Of a DNA stretch of 64,000 nt, positions 8,561 through 18,828 are shown in pieces. Under the pieces are notes generated by a model, which worked only from the letters and a program-made list of their open reading frames with translations, did no database searches and was not told the origin of the DNA. Positions within the stretch are counted from its first letter, which is position 1. Each line of letters opens with the position of its first letter. Source of the stretch: Zoogloeaceae bacterium G21618-S1 (GTDB taxonomy: Bacteria; Pseudomonadota; Gammaproteobacteria; Burkholderiales; Rhodocyclaceae); contig JAPWHF010000009.1 of NCBI GenBank assembly GCA_027214125.1, positions 216,622 to 280,621 of the forward strand. The letters are read 5' to 3'. Made by a program: the position numbers and the translations under genes.

Positions 8561-9204
8561 ACCCCCAACCGCTATCCGGACTGCGCCTTGTCATCGCCGA
8601 CGACCATGCCGTCGTGCGCATGGGTTTTCGTCTCCTGCTCGAAGGCGCCGGCGCCACCGTACTGGCCGAAGCCGAAAGCGGCGAGCAAGCCATCGCACTC
8701 TTTGCCGAACACCGGCCCGACGCCCTGGTGATGGATGTGTCCATGCCCGGCCAGGGCGGCCTCGCCACACTTGAGCGCCTCACTGCCCACCACCGCGGCG
8801 CCCGCGTGCTGATGCTCTCGGCCCATGACGACATGCAGATTCCCGCCCGCGCGCTCAAGGGCGGTGCCACCGGTTACCTGTGCAAACGCGCCCGCCCCGA
8901 AGAGCTGGTGCGCGCGGTTGGCTGTGTGGCGCGCGGCGAGCGCTACATCGACCCCGAACTTGCCCCCCGGCTGGCGCTGGCACAGTTCAGCGACAGCGAC
9001 CCGGTCGCACAGCTCTCGGACAAGGAATTCACCGTCTTCAAACAGCTCGCGCTCGGCCGCTCGGTGGCCGAAGTGGCCGACACGCACCACCTCGCGCCCA
9101 GCACGGTCGGCACCCATCTGTACCGCATCAAGCAAAAGCTCAACGCCAGCAACGCCGCCGAGCTGGCCCTCATTGCCGTGCGCAGCGGGTTGATCGAGGT
9201 GTGA
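8557..9204 (+). CDS. LuxR/NarL-family response regulator
   Basis: This 215-residue protein has a receiver domain (about residues 8-125; acidic pair Asp15-Asp16, phosphoacceptor Asp60 in VMDVSMPG, Lys in LCKRARPEE). A LuxR-type helix-turn-helix follows (about 148-210: LSDKEFTVFKQLALG, VAEVADTHHLAPSTVGTH). It is coupled to the kinase by a 4-base overlap and is its obvious partner. NarL-type regulators activate sigma-70 promoters. It therefore cannot itself be the activator demanded by the sigma-54 promoters of this locus; it may control other genes or repress. Confidence 0.9.
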   Translation: MNPQPLSGLRLVIADDHAVVRMGFRLLLEGAGATVLAEAESGEQAIALFAEHRPDALVMDVSMPGQGGLATLERLTAHHRGARVLMLSAHDDMQIPARALKGGATGYLCKRARPEELVRAVGCVARGERYIDPELAPRLALAQFSDSDPVAQLSDKEFTVFKQLALGRSVAEVADTHHLAPSTVGTHLYRIKQKLNASNAAELALIAVRSGLIEV

Positions 9205-11303
9205 CCCGACACCGACCATGGCGCTGGCTGGCCCTGTGCGTCGGGCTGCTCACCATCGCAAACGCTGCGGCCGGCCAGCTCAGCCGTGACGAGATCGCAC
9301 GGCGCATCTCGCCACCCCTAGTGGTCGGCGAAAAACCAGCCGACACGCCCGCCTGGCCGATCAGCAGTGAGCTCACGCCCGACGCCGGGCCGGTCGGCTG
9401 GGTGTTCGAGTCGATTGACCTCGCGCCCATCCCCGGCTTTGAAGGCACGCCCTACAACCTGCTCATCCACATCGACACCACCGGCAAGCTACTCGACGTC
9501 GAGCTGCTGCGCCAGCACGAACCGGTGTTTCTCAGCGGCCTTGGCGAAGCGCCGCTGCACGCGTTCCTCGCCCAGTACGCCGGCCTCAACCTGAGCCAAT
9601 CCATCACCGTGTCAACGGCGTATTCAGATAGAGCTAACGCGCGGCAAGGCGACCCCAGCCGCGTGGTACTCGACGGCGTGACCAAAGCCACCGCCTCGGT
9701 GCGCATCGCCAACCAGACCGTACTCACCGCCGCACTCGCCGTGGCCCGCGCCCAGCTCGGTTTTGCCGGCCCCGCACAGCAAACGCCGCCTGCCGAAGTG
9801 CGCGAGGACCTGTTCGAAGTGCGCAGCTTTGCCCAATTGCTGGCCGACGGCGCCATCGCAAAACTCAGCCTGAGCCGCGCCGATGTCGAAGCCTTGTTTG
9901 CCGGCACCGACGGCGCCGGGCTGGACACCTCGGACGAAGCGCCCAACGCGCTGGTCACCGAGCTGTACATCGCCTATCTGAACGCACCGACCATCGGCCG
10001 CGCGATCCTCGGCGACGCCGGCTACACACATCTACGCGACTTTCTTGAACCCGGCCAACACGCCTGGTGGGTAGCCAGCGCGGGGCCTGAGGCTTTTGTC
10101 GACGCCCGCTTCGTTCGCGGCACGGCCCCAGAACGGCTTGAAATGAAGCAGCACGGCACGCCCTTCGAACTGCGCGACTTCGACACCGCCCCGCCGTCAC
10201 CGCCCGGCGCGCCACCACTGAACGCCGCGCTGGTGCTGCGCACCTCGCCGCTATCGGGGCTCGACCCGGCGGCCGAGCAGCACTTTGAACTGAGCTTTAC
10301 CCGCCAGCGCGGGCAGATCCTGCCGCAGCGCTTCTACGGCAAGGCCACGCTGGCCTACACACCGCCCACCGCCTACTTCCGCCTGCCGCCCAAGGCATTG
10401 CCGGAGTGGTTGATTGCCTGGCGCGAACGCGCGGTCGAGCTGTCGATCATCGGCGTCGCGCTACTCATCCTCAGCATTGCACTGGCCCGGCCGCGCTGGC
10501 TGAGTGTGTCGGCACGCAAGCTGCGCGTTTTTCGGCTCGGCTTTCTGGCCTTCACGCTGATCTACATCGGCTGGATCGCGCAGGGCCAGCTGTCAATCGT
10601 GCAGATCACCGGTGCCATCAAGACGCTGGCCGCGGGGCACGCGCTCACCAGCTTTCTGTATGACCCGGTGTCACTGCTGATCATGGCTTTCACGCTGCTG
10701 AGCTTCTTCATCTGGGGCCGAGGCACTTTCTGCGGCTGGCTTTGCCCCTTTGGCGCACTTCAGGAATTCGCCGCCATGCTCGGCGCCCGACTGGGAATCA
10801 AGGCGCGCAAGCTGCCGCCCCGCATGGCTTACGCGCTTGACCGCGGTCGGTATGTGGTGCTGCTCGCGCTGGTCTTGAGTGCCGCGTTGGTGCCAGCGAT
10901 GGCCGAGCGCCTGGTCGAAGTCGAACCCTTCAAAACCGCCATCACCGTCGGTTTCGACCGCGCCTGGCCCTTTGTGCTTTACGCCACTGGCCTGCTGGCG
11001 CTGGGCGCGGTGTATTACAAATTCTTCTGCCGCTACCTGTGTCCACTGGGCGCGGCGATGGTCATCGGCGGAAAACTGCGCCTGCTCGACTGGCTGCCAC
11101 GCCGCGCCGAGTGCGGCCAGCCCTGCCAGACCTGCCGCCACCGCTGCGCCTATGACGCGATCGACCGCAAGGGCACGATCCGCTACCAAGACTGCTTCCA
11201 GTGCCTCGATTGCGTCGGCATCTATCACGACGATGCACGCTGCGCGCCACTATTGCTGTATCGGCGCAAAGGCCGACGGGTGGGCACAATCAAGTCGCCC
11301 TAG
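9201..11303 (+). CDS. NosR/NirI-family FMN-binding, polyferredoxin membrane protein
   Basis: This 700-residue protein has a signal peptide (1-25), then a periplasmic FMN-binding domain with a covalent-flavin-type motif (DGVTKAT, near residue 155), and about five transmembrane helices from residue ~410. Two CxxxCP motifs, CGWLCP (~510) and CRYLCP (~609), are followed by ferredoxin-like Cys clusters (CGQPCQTCRHRC and CFQCLDC). This is the architecture of NosR, which feeds electrons to nitrous-oxide reductase. No nos gene is nearby, so here it probably serves the quinoprotein system. The start is GTG, overlapping the regulator stop as GTGA; no in-frame ATG lies nearby. Confidence 0.82.
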   Translation: MTRHRPWRWLALCVGLLTIANAAAGQLSRDEIARRISPPLVVGEKPADTPAWPISSELTPDAGPVGWVFESIDLAPIPGFEGTPYNLLIHIDTTGKLLDVELLRQHEPVFLSGLGEAPLHAFLAQYAGLNLSQSITVSTAYSDRANARQGDPSRVVLDGVTKATASVRIANQTVLTAALAVARAQLGFAGPAQQTPPAEVREDLFEVRSFAQLLADGAIAKLSLSRADVEALFAGTDGAGLDTSDEAPNALVTELYIAYLNAPTIGRAILGDAGYTHLRDFLEPGQHAWWVASAGPEAFVDARFVRGTAPERLEMKQHGTPFELRDFDTAPPSPPGAPPLNAALVLRTSPLSGLDPAAEQHFELSFTRQRGQILPQRFYGKATLAYTPPTAYFRLPPKALPEWLIAWRERAVELSIIGVALLILSIALARPRWLSVSARKLRVFRLGFLAFTLIYIGWIAQGQLSIVQITGAIKTLAAGHALTSFLYDPVSLLIMAFTLLSFFIWGRGTFCGWLCPFGALQEFAAMLGARLGIKARKLPPRMAYALDRGRYVVLLALVLSAALVPAMAERLVEVEPFKTAITVGFDRAWPFVLYATGLLALGAVYYKFFCRYLCPLGAAMVIGGKLRLLDWLPRRAECGQPCQTCRHRCAYDAIDRKGTIRYQDCFQCLDCVGIYHDDARCAPLLLYRRKGRRVGTIKSP

Positions 11304-11326
11304 CCGCCGCCGTTAAGCATTCAATG

Positions 11327-11341
11327 GAGGCGTATCGCCTC
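11327..11341 (+). other. Small hairpin ahead of the HD-GYP gene
   Basis: GAGGCG-TAT-CGCCTC forms a perfect 6-bp stem with a 3-base loop, 23 bases before the HD-GYP start. No T tract follows, so it is not a classical terminator. It could separate the six-gene operon from the next gene or mark its mRNA end. Confidence 0.3.
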
Positions 11342-11364
11342 AAGCGATGCAGGAGCAGCACCGG

Positions 11365-12744
11365 ATGCCCAATTCACTCAAACTGTCCGAACTCATCGGG
11401 GCGCTCAGTCACGCCCTCGACATGACCGAAGGCCAGCCCCCCGGGCATTGCGTGCGCTGCTGCTGGATTGGCACCCATATTGGCCGTGAGATCGGGCTCG
11501 ATGACGCTCATTTGTGGGAGCTGTATTACACCTTGTTGCTCAAGGATCTGGGCTGCAGCAGCAACGCCGCGCGCATCTGCGAGCTCTACCTCGCGGACGA
11601 CCACCAGTTCAAGCGCGACTTCAAGCTCGTGGATGGCAGCCTGCCGCAGGTGCTCAACTTCGTGCTGCGCCACACCGGCCTGAAAACCGGGCTGGCCGAG
11701 CGCTTCCGCACCATGCTGACGATCTTCCGCGACGGTGATCGCATCGCCCAGGATCTGATCCAGACCCGCTGCCAGCGCGGCGCCGATATTGCCCGCCAGC
11801 TTCGCTTTAGCGAGCAGGTGGCGATGGGCGTGCATTCGCTCGACGAGCACTGGAACGGCAACGGCCGGCCCGACCGTCTTGCGGCCGAGGCGATCCCGCT
11901 ATATGCGCGCATCGCACTGCTGGCGCAGGTGGTCGACGTGTTTCACACCGCCGATGGCGCCGAAGCGGCTCTGGCCGAGGCCGAGGAACGCGCCGGAAGC
12001 TGGTTCGACCCGTCGCTGGTCGCTGCGCTCAAGCGCGTGGCGGAAGATCCTGGCTTCTGGCACATGCTCAGCGACGCACAGCTCGACACCGCGGTGTTTG
12101 CGCTAGAACCCGGACGCACCGAAGTGGCGCTCGACGATGACTACCTCGACGAAATTGCCGCCGCCTTCGGTCAGGTGGTCGACGCCAAAAGCCCTTACAC
12201 TTCCGGCCACAGCGCCCGGGTGGCGCTGTACACCGACATGATCGCCGAGTCGCTGGGGCTGTCGGCCGAACGCCGGCGCTGGCTCAGGCGCGGCGCGCTG
12301 TTGCACGACGTGGGCAAGCTCGGCGTGTCCAACGCGATTCTGGACAAACCCGGCAAGCTCGACGACACCGAGTGGGCTGCCGTCAAAATGCACGCAGCAC
12401 ACACCGAGACCATTCTCATGCGCATCCCGGCCTTCGAAGAGCTGGCCCGCGTCTCGGCGGCGCATCATGAACGACTCGACGGTGGCGGCTATCCACGCGG
12501 CCTGACCGCCGAACAGATCAACACCGAAACCCGCATCATCACCACCGCCGACATTTTCGACGCGATCACCGCCGAGCGGCCATATCGCAGCGCCATCCCG
12601 ATTCCGAAAACGCTCGAAATCATGGCCGAAAACGTTGGCACCGCCATCGACGCACGCTGTTTCGACGCACTCAAAGCCGCCCTCGAACGCCTCGACGCCC
12701 CACCGCAAAACGCCCATTCCGACACCGCCGCGCTGGCCTCGTAG
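11365..12744 (+). CDS. HD-GYP domain phosphohydrolase (probable c-di-GMP phosphodiesterase)
   Basis: This 459-residue cytoplasmic protein has two HD-related halves. The N-terminal half (about 15-220) looks degenerate: the metal HD pair appears as KD in LLLKDLGC. The C-terminal half (about 265-440) is a proper HD-GYP domain with LLHDVGKLG, HAAHTE, HHERLDGGGYP and a downstream ADIFDAI. HD-GYP proteins hydrolyse cyclic di-GMP. The start at 11365 is preferred over an in-frame ATG at 11347 because AGGAG ends 9 bases before it. The gene is followed after 71 bases by a diguanylate cyclase gene, suggesting paired turnover of the same messenger. Confidence 0.85.
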   Translation: MPNSLKLSELIGALSHALDMTEGQPPGHCVRCCWIGTHIGREIGLDDAHLWELYYTLLLKDLGCSSNAARICELYLADDHQFKRDFKLVDGSLPQVLNFVLRHTGLKTGLAERFRTMLTIFRDGDRIAQDLIQTRCQRGADIARQLRFSEQVAMGVHSLDEHWNGNGRPDRLAAEAIPLYARIALLAQVVDVFHTADGAEAALAEAEERAGSWFDPSLVAALKRVAEDPGFWHMLSDAQLDTAVFALEPGRTEVALDDDYLDEIAAAFGQVVDAKSPYTSGHSARVALYTDMIAESLGLSAERRRWLRRGALLHDVGKLGVSNAILDKPGKLDDTEWAAVKMHAAHTETILMRIPAFEELARVSAAHHERLDGGGYPRGLTAEQINTETRIITTADIFDAITAERPYRSAIPIPKTLEIMAENVGTAIDARCFDALKAALERLDAPPQNAHSDTAALAS

Positions 12745-12815
12745 GCGAACCCCAATGCCGGAAACGGAGAAACCTCGTTAGACTGGGTCGGGTACTGTGT
12801 CCGACAGGGCAAGCA

Positions 12816-13760
12816 ATGGATCACCTCTGCTTTACCGATTTCACCTCAGCCAGCAAAGCGGTACTCCGCCATTTGCACCGCCGGATCGGCTTCAAACTGT
12901 GGATGATCACCCGCACCGAGGGCGAAGACTGGATCGTGCTCGACGCCGAGGACTACGGCTATGACGTCGAGCCCGGCACAGTGTTTCGCTGGGCCGATTC
13001 GTTCTGTTCCCAAATGGTCAAGGGCAACGGACCACACATCGCACCACGCTCGGACATGATCCCCGCCTACGCCGCCGCGCCGATCGGCCAGCAGGTCGAC
13101 ATCAAGGCGTATGTCGGCGTGCCGCTCACACGCGCTGACGGCAGCCTGTTTGGCACACTATGCGCCATCGACCCTGCCTATCAACCCGATTCAATCACCG
13201 ACGAACTTCCGCTCATCGAGCTGCTTGGCGCCCTGCTGGGCACCATTCTGCAGTCCGAGCTGAAAGCGACCGACGAAAAGCGGCGCGCCGAGCGCCTTGC
13301 TGCCGAGGCCATGACGGATGCACAAACGGGGCTGTACAACCGTCGCGGCTGGGATGTCCTGATCCGCCAGGAAGAAACCCGGTGCCGCCGCTACGGCCAT
13401 TCAGCCGCGATCATCGTTGCTGACCTGGATGGTCTCAAGATAATCAATGACACACGCGGTCATGCCGCAGGCGATGCGCTGATCGTGCAAACGGCCGACA
13501 TCCTGCGCAACTGCGTGCGCGGTAACGATATCGTCGCACGACTCGGCGGCGACGAATTCGGCATCTTGAGTGTGGAATGCGATCACGCTGGCGCGCAGAT
13601 CTTGTTTGAGCGCGTGCGCGCAGCAAGTCATGCGGCAGGCGTCGAGATATCCATCGGCATGGCCATGCGCGGACATGTCACCGGACTCGAAGACGCTTGC
13701 GAACAGGCCGATCAGGCCATGTTCGCAGACAAACGGGCGCGAAAGGCCACCCACGCCTGA
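12816..13760 (+). CDS. GAF-GGDEF diguanylate cyclase
   Basis: This 314-residue soluble protein has an N-terminal GAF sensor domain (about 5-155, with YVGVPLTRADG and LFGTLCAID) and a C-terminal GGDEF domain (about 165-312). The catalytic signature GGDEF is intact. An RGND sequence five residues upstream matches the RxxD product-inhibition site, so the enzyme should make cyclic di-GMP and be feedback-regulated. There are no membrane segments; the GAF domain probably binds a small cytoplasmic ligand. It forms a synthesis/degradation pair with the HD-GYP gene just upstream and converges on the ABC-F gene with a 10-base gap. Confidence 0.88.
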   Translation: MDHLCFTDFTSASKAVLRHLHRRIGFKLWMITRTEGEDWIVLDAEDYGYDVEPGTVFRWADSFCSQMVKGNGPHIAPRSDMIPAYAAAPIGQQVDIKAYVGVPLTRADGSLFGTLCAIDPAYQPDSITDELPLIELLGALLGTILQSELKATDEKRRAERLAAEAMTDAQTGLYNRRGWDVLIRQEETRCRRYGHSAAIIVADLDGLKIINDTRGHAAGDALIVQTADILRNCVRGNDIVARLGGDEFGILSVECDHAGAQILFERVRAASHAAGVEISIGMAMRGHVTGLEDACEQADQAMFADKRARKATHA

Positions 13761-13770
13761 TCGCCCAGCC

Positions 13771-15702
<1,932 letters not shown>

Positions 15703-15761
15703 GCGGGTGAAACTCCAGCGGGTCTGGCAACAGCATGCAGCAAGACGGAAAAAGAAGCGTG

Positions 15762-15777
15762 CCGGGCGAGCGCCCGG
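15762..15777 (-). terminator. Hairpin downstream of the sulP-usp operon
   Basis: CCGGGCG-AG-CGCCCGG makes a 7-bp GC stem with a 2-base loop in the 194-bp gap after the universal stress gene. On the minus strand it is followed by CACGCTTCTTTTTCC, a T-rich stretch, so it may terminate the operon. Confidence 0.45.
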
Positions 15778-15896
15778 ACGACAAGGGCGGAAGTATCCCC
15801 GCCCGTACCGACCGCAGTCAATCGAACCGACCGGCGGTCAGGGCAGGATGCAGGCGCGCCCGGGATGCCACGCACGGCCGATGAATTCATGAGCTG

Positions 15897-16760
15897 TTAT
15901 CGCAGCAGCAAGGTGGGCATGCAGGTCGACTTGAGCATTTCGGTCGTCTTGCTGCCAAACAACAAACTGCGCAAGGGTGAATGGCTGTAGGCGCCCATCA
16001 CCAGCATGTCGAAATCGCCAGTGGCCAGCGCGGCGGCCACCACCTCTTCGGGGCTGCCTTCCTTGACGCTGCCAGTCGCCTCGATGCCGCTGGCCACCAG
16101 TGTGGCAACGGCGGCGTCCAGCGCCTTCCTGTCGGTCGATCCCGGCTTGTTCGCGGTCAGCAACAGCAGCTTCAGGCCGTTAAACAAAGGACTGCGCGCC
16201 AACATGTCGACGCCCTTGCGGGTGACGTTGCTGCCATCAAAAGCAAACAGCACGGTCTTTGGCTCGCGGTAGGCTTCAGTCACCACCAGCACCGGCCGGG
16301 TGGCGGAGCGCACGACCCACTCCAGGTGTTTGCCAAGGCCGGCTTTGGCATCGGGCTTGGGGCGGCCGTTGCGGCCAATGATCAGCAGCCGGCTGCCTTC
16401 TTGCTGCTCAGCTAGCGTCTCCTCGATGTCGCCATGGCGCAGACGGCTGTCGACAGTGCTCGCGCCGCCTTGCACGGCGCGCTCGCGCAGGCCGGAGAGC
16501 AGGTCACGACCCCGCTCACGCGCGAGACGCGTGCGCTCGGCATCTTCCTGGGTCAGCCGGTCCATCAGCTTCTCCTGGGCGTCGAGGCCAATGGAGCCGC
16601 TGTGGTCCTGGTCGCTGGACAGCTCGACGTGACGCTCGAGCACATGCAGCAGCTCCACCGGCGCATCAAGGCGACGGGCCGCCCAGGTGGCATAGTCGGT
16701 CACGACATCGGCCAGCGGCGTGGTGTCCACGCAGGCGAGAATCTTGCGATCGATATTCAT
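15897..16760 (-). CDS. Tandem-domain universal stress protein
   Basis: This 287-residue soluble protein is built of two UspA-like domains (about 1-150 and 155-287). Each begins with a beta strand such as KILACVD and KTVLFAFDGS. Nucleotide-loop remnants are visible as IIGRNGR in the first domain and VMGAYSH...LFGSKT in the second; the second Gly of the second loop is replaced. Tandem Usp proteins of this size resemble UspE. The gene lies 11 bases after sulP on the same strand, so the two are surely co-transcribed. The protein may sense nucleotide state for the transporter; that link is inference. Confidence 0.85.
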   Translation of the reverse strand: MNIDRKILACVDTTPLADVVTDYATWAARRLDAPVELLHVLERHVELSSDQDHSGSIGLDAQEKLMDRLTQEDAERTRLARERGRDLLSGLRERAVQGGASTVDSRLRHGDIEETLAEQQEGSRLLIIGRNGRPKPDAKAGLGKHLEWVVRSATRPVLVVTEAYREPKTVLFAFDGSNVTRKGVDMLARSPLFNGLKLLLLTANKPGSTDRKALDAAVATLVASGIEATGSVKEGSPEEVVAAALATGDFDMLVMGAYSHSPLRSLLFGSKTTEMLKSTCMPTLLLR

Positions 16761-16771
16761 GTACGTTCTCC

Positions 16772-18253
16772 TCAGTGGTCCAGCAGCACGTCGTCGGCGC
16801 CGTCTTTGTCGTGGACGGCGAACTTGTCCACCATCGTGGCGCTCGCTTCGTTCAGGCCGATGACTTCGACCTCGGTACCCTCGCGGCGGAATTTGAGCAC
16901 CACCTTATCCAGCGCGCTGATCGCCGTGATGTCCCAGAAGTGGGCGCGGCTGACGTCGATGCGGACCGTGTCGAGCACCTCCTTGTAGTCGAAAGCGTTG
17001 GCAAAGCGTTCTGCCGAGGCGAAGAACACCTGGCCACTGACCTGGTAGCTGCGGCTGCGGCCGTCGTCCTCGGTGCGGGAGCCGATACGCAGGATCTGCC
17101 CGACCTTGTGCGCAAAGAAAAAGCCTGACAGCAGCACGCCGGTCAGCACACCCTTGGCCAGGTCGTGGGTCGCCACGGTCACGACCACGGTGGCAAACAT
17201 CACCATCGAGGAACTCTTGGGGTGCTCGCGCAGATTGGTGATGGAGCCCCAGTTGAAGGTGCCGATCGACACCATGATCATCACCGCCACCAGTGCTGCC
17301 ATCGGTATCTGCTTGACCCAGTCACCCAGGAAGACAACCAGAATCAGCAGCACTACCCCGGCCACCAGCGTCGACAACCGACCGCGGCCGCCCGATTTAA
17401 CGTTGATGACCGACTGCCCGATCATCGCGCAGCCCGCCATGCCGCCGATGAAACCGGTGGCGATGTTGGCGATGCCCTGGCCGACGCATTCCTGGCTCTT
17501 GTCGCTCTTGGTGTCGGTCAGGTCATCGACGATGGTGGCGGTCATCAGCGATTCGAGCAGGCCGACCACCATCAGCGTCAGCGAGTACGGCAGGATGATC
17601 TGCAGCGTCTCAAAATTGAAGGGCACGTTCGGCATCAGGAAGGACGGCAGGCTGTCGGGCAGCTCGCCCATATCGCCAACCGTACGAATGTCGAGGCCAA
17701 GCGCGATGGACACCGCGGTCAGCGTAATGATGGTCACCAACGGTGAGGGCACGGCGCGGGTGATGTACGGGAAACCATAGATGATCGCCAGCCCGGCCGC
17801 CGTCATGGCATAGACATGCCAGGTGACGTCGATCAGCTCCGGCAACTGGGCCATGAAAATCAGGATCGCAAGTGCGTTGACGAAGCCGGTGACCACCGAG
17901 CGCGACACGAAGCGCATCAGCTGACCCAGCCTCAGCCAGCCGGCAAAAATCTGCAGCACGCCGGTCAGCACCGTGGCCGCCAACAGGTATTCAAGGCCGT
18001 GCGACTTGACCAGCGTCACGATGACCAGAGCCATGGCGCCGGTGGCGGCGGAAATCATACCGGGCCGGCCACCGAAGAAGGCGGTCAGCGTGGCGATCGA
18101 GAAGGAGGCATACAAGCCCACCTTGGGGTCCACGCCCGCAATGATGGAAAAGGCAATCGCCTCGGGAATCAAGGCCAGTGCGACCACAAGACCTGCAAGC
18201 AGATCGTTGCGGACATTCGAAAGCCAGTCCTGCTGGAGTCGGTGTAGGGACAT
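16772..18253 (-). CDS. SulP-family inorganic anion transporter with C-terminal STAS domain
   Basis: This 493-residue inner-membrane protein has about 10-12 transmembrane helices. The SulP N-terminal region is clear ([20 protein letters not shown], then [11 protein letters not shown]). A cytoplasmic STAS domain occupies roughly residues 400-480 ([20 protein letters not shown]). Family members carry sulfate, bicarbonate or dicarboxylates by Na+ or H+ coupling. The short STAS domain and overall length resemble BicA-type bicarbonate and YchM-type carriers, so the substrate is left open. It heads an operon with the universal stress gene. A small dyad TCGGCC-N5-GGCCGA (18267-18283) sits just upstream of the start codon. 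Confidence 0.87.
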   Translation of the reverse strand: MSLHRLQQDWLSNVRNDLLAGLVVALALIPEAIAFSIIAGVDPKVGLYASFSIATLTAFFGGRPGMISAATGAMALVIVTLVKSHGLEYLLAATVLTGVLQIFAGWLRLGQLMRFVSRSVVTGFVNALAILIFMAQLPELIDVTWHVYAMTAAGLAIIYGFPYITRAVPSPLVTIITLTAVSIALGLDIRTVGDMGELPDSLPSFLMPNVPFNFETLQIILPYSLTLMVVGLLESLMTATIVDDLTDTKSDKSQECVGQGIANIATGFIGGMAGCAMIGQSVINVKSGGRGRLSTLVAGVVLLILVVFLGDWVKQIPMAALVAVMIMVSIGTFNWGSITNLREHPKSSSMVMFATVVVTVATHDLAKGVLTGVLLSGFFFAHKVGQILRIGSRTEDDGRSRSYQVSGQVFFASAERFANAFDYKEVLDTVRIDVSRAHFWDITAISALDKVVLKFRREGTEVEVIGLNEASATMVDKFAVHDKDGADDVLLDH

Positions 18254-18771
18254 AGTTATCGGTATGTCGGCCGTAATGGCCGAATGAAGAAGAATAGGAA
18301 ACGCACGACACCCGGCAACACGACGGGCGAAGAAGACCCAGCGGCAACGTGCCTGCGTCGCCGACGAGATGGCGCGGGGCGCCTTCAGACGTAGATCAGG
18401 GGGGTGTTACAGCGCAGAAATAGCCGCGCGGCAAGGACGCGCCGCGATAGTTGACCGGCTGCGCGCCATGCCCGGCAAAGCCATTGAGGCGAATGCATTG
18501 CGATGGAATTGAGCGGCGCGCGGCGACTACGTACATGGCGGCATTGTGCATTGCACAACAACACCGAGTCAAGGCAGAAGCCGGCGCAACCTCGCTTCAT
18601 CGGCAACTGGCACCGGCGAATCCAGCTGCGCTTATCGGGACGGATCATGGCGCACAAAAGGGTATCGGGTGCCGAGAGGCAACCGGTGCGTAGTGGCCCA
18701 TCGGCCTTGGGCCGCCGCCGGAAACCGCTTCACTGAGACTGAGCGGCGTGTTTGCCAAGACATTTGATCTC
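18254..18771. other. Non-coding divergent region between sulP and the tetR operon
   Basis: About 520 bases carry no convincing gene. Small open frames here lack ribosome sites and family features. Two dyads are visible: TCGGCC-N5-GGCCGA (18267-18283) close to the sulP start, and TTGTGC-ATT-GCACAA (18544-18558) in the middle. Either could be an operator. The base composition is slightly less GC-rich toward the tetR side. Confidence 0.5.
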
Positions 18772-18791
18772 GGTAGAACATTTGCTCTACC
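18772..18791. promoter_or_regulatory. TetR-type operator, copy 1 (GGTAGA-N8-TCTACC)
   Basis: A 20-bp dyad with perfect 6-bp arms lies 38 bases upstream of the tetR start codon. An identical-arm dyad follows 25 bp downstream. The pair very probably binds the adjacent TetR regulator and autoregulates the tetR-oxidoreductase operon. Confidence 0.65.
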
Positions 18792-18796
18792 CTGCA

Positions 18797-18816
18797 GGTA
18801 GATCAAACATTCTACC
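18797..18816. promoter_or_regulatory. TetR-type operator, copy 2 (GGTAGA-N8-TCTACC)
   Basis: This is a second 20-bp dyad with the same arms as copy 1, ending 12 bases before the tetR start codon, where a bound repressor would block transcription or initiation. Between the copies, TCTACC-CTGCA-GGTAGA gives an alternative dyad reading, so the true operator unit needs footprinting. Confidence 0.65.
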
Positions 18817-18828
18817 TTGAGGCTTGCA

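Noticed and set aside
9201..11303. Denitrification (nos) cluster
   Set aside because: Only a NosR-like protein is present; nosZ, nosD, nosF, nosY and nosL are absent.
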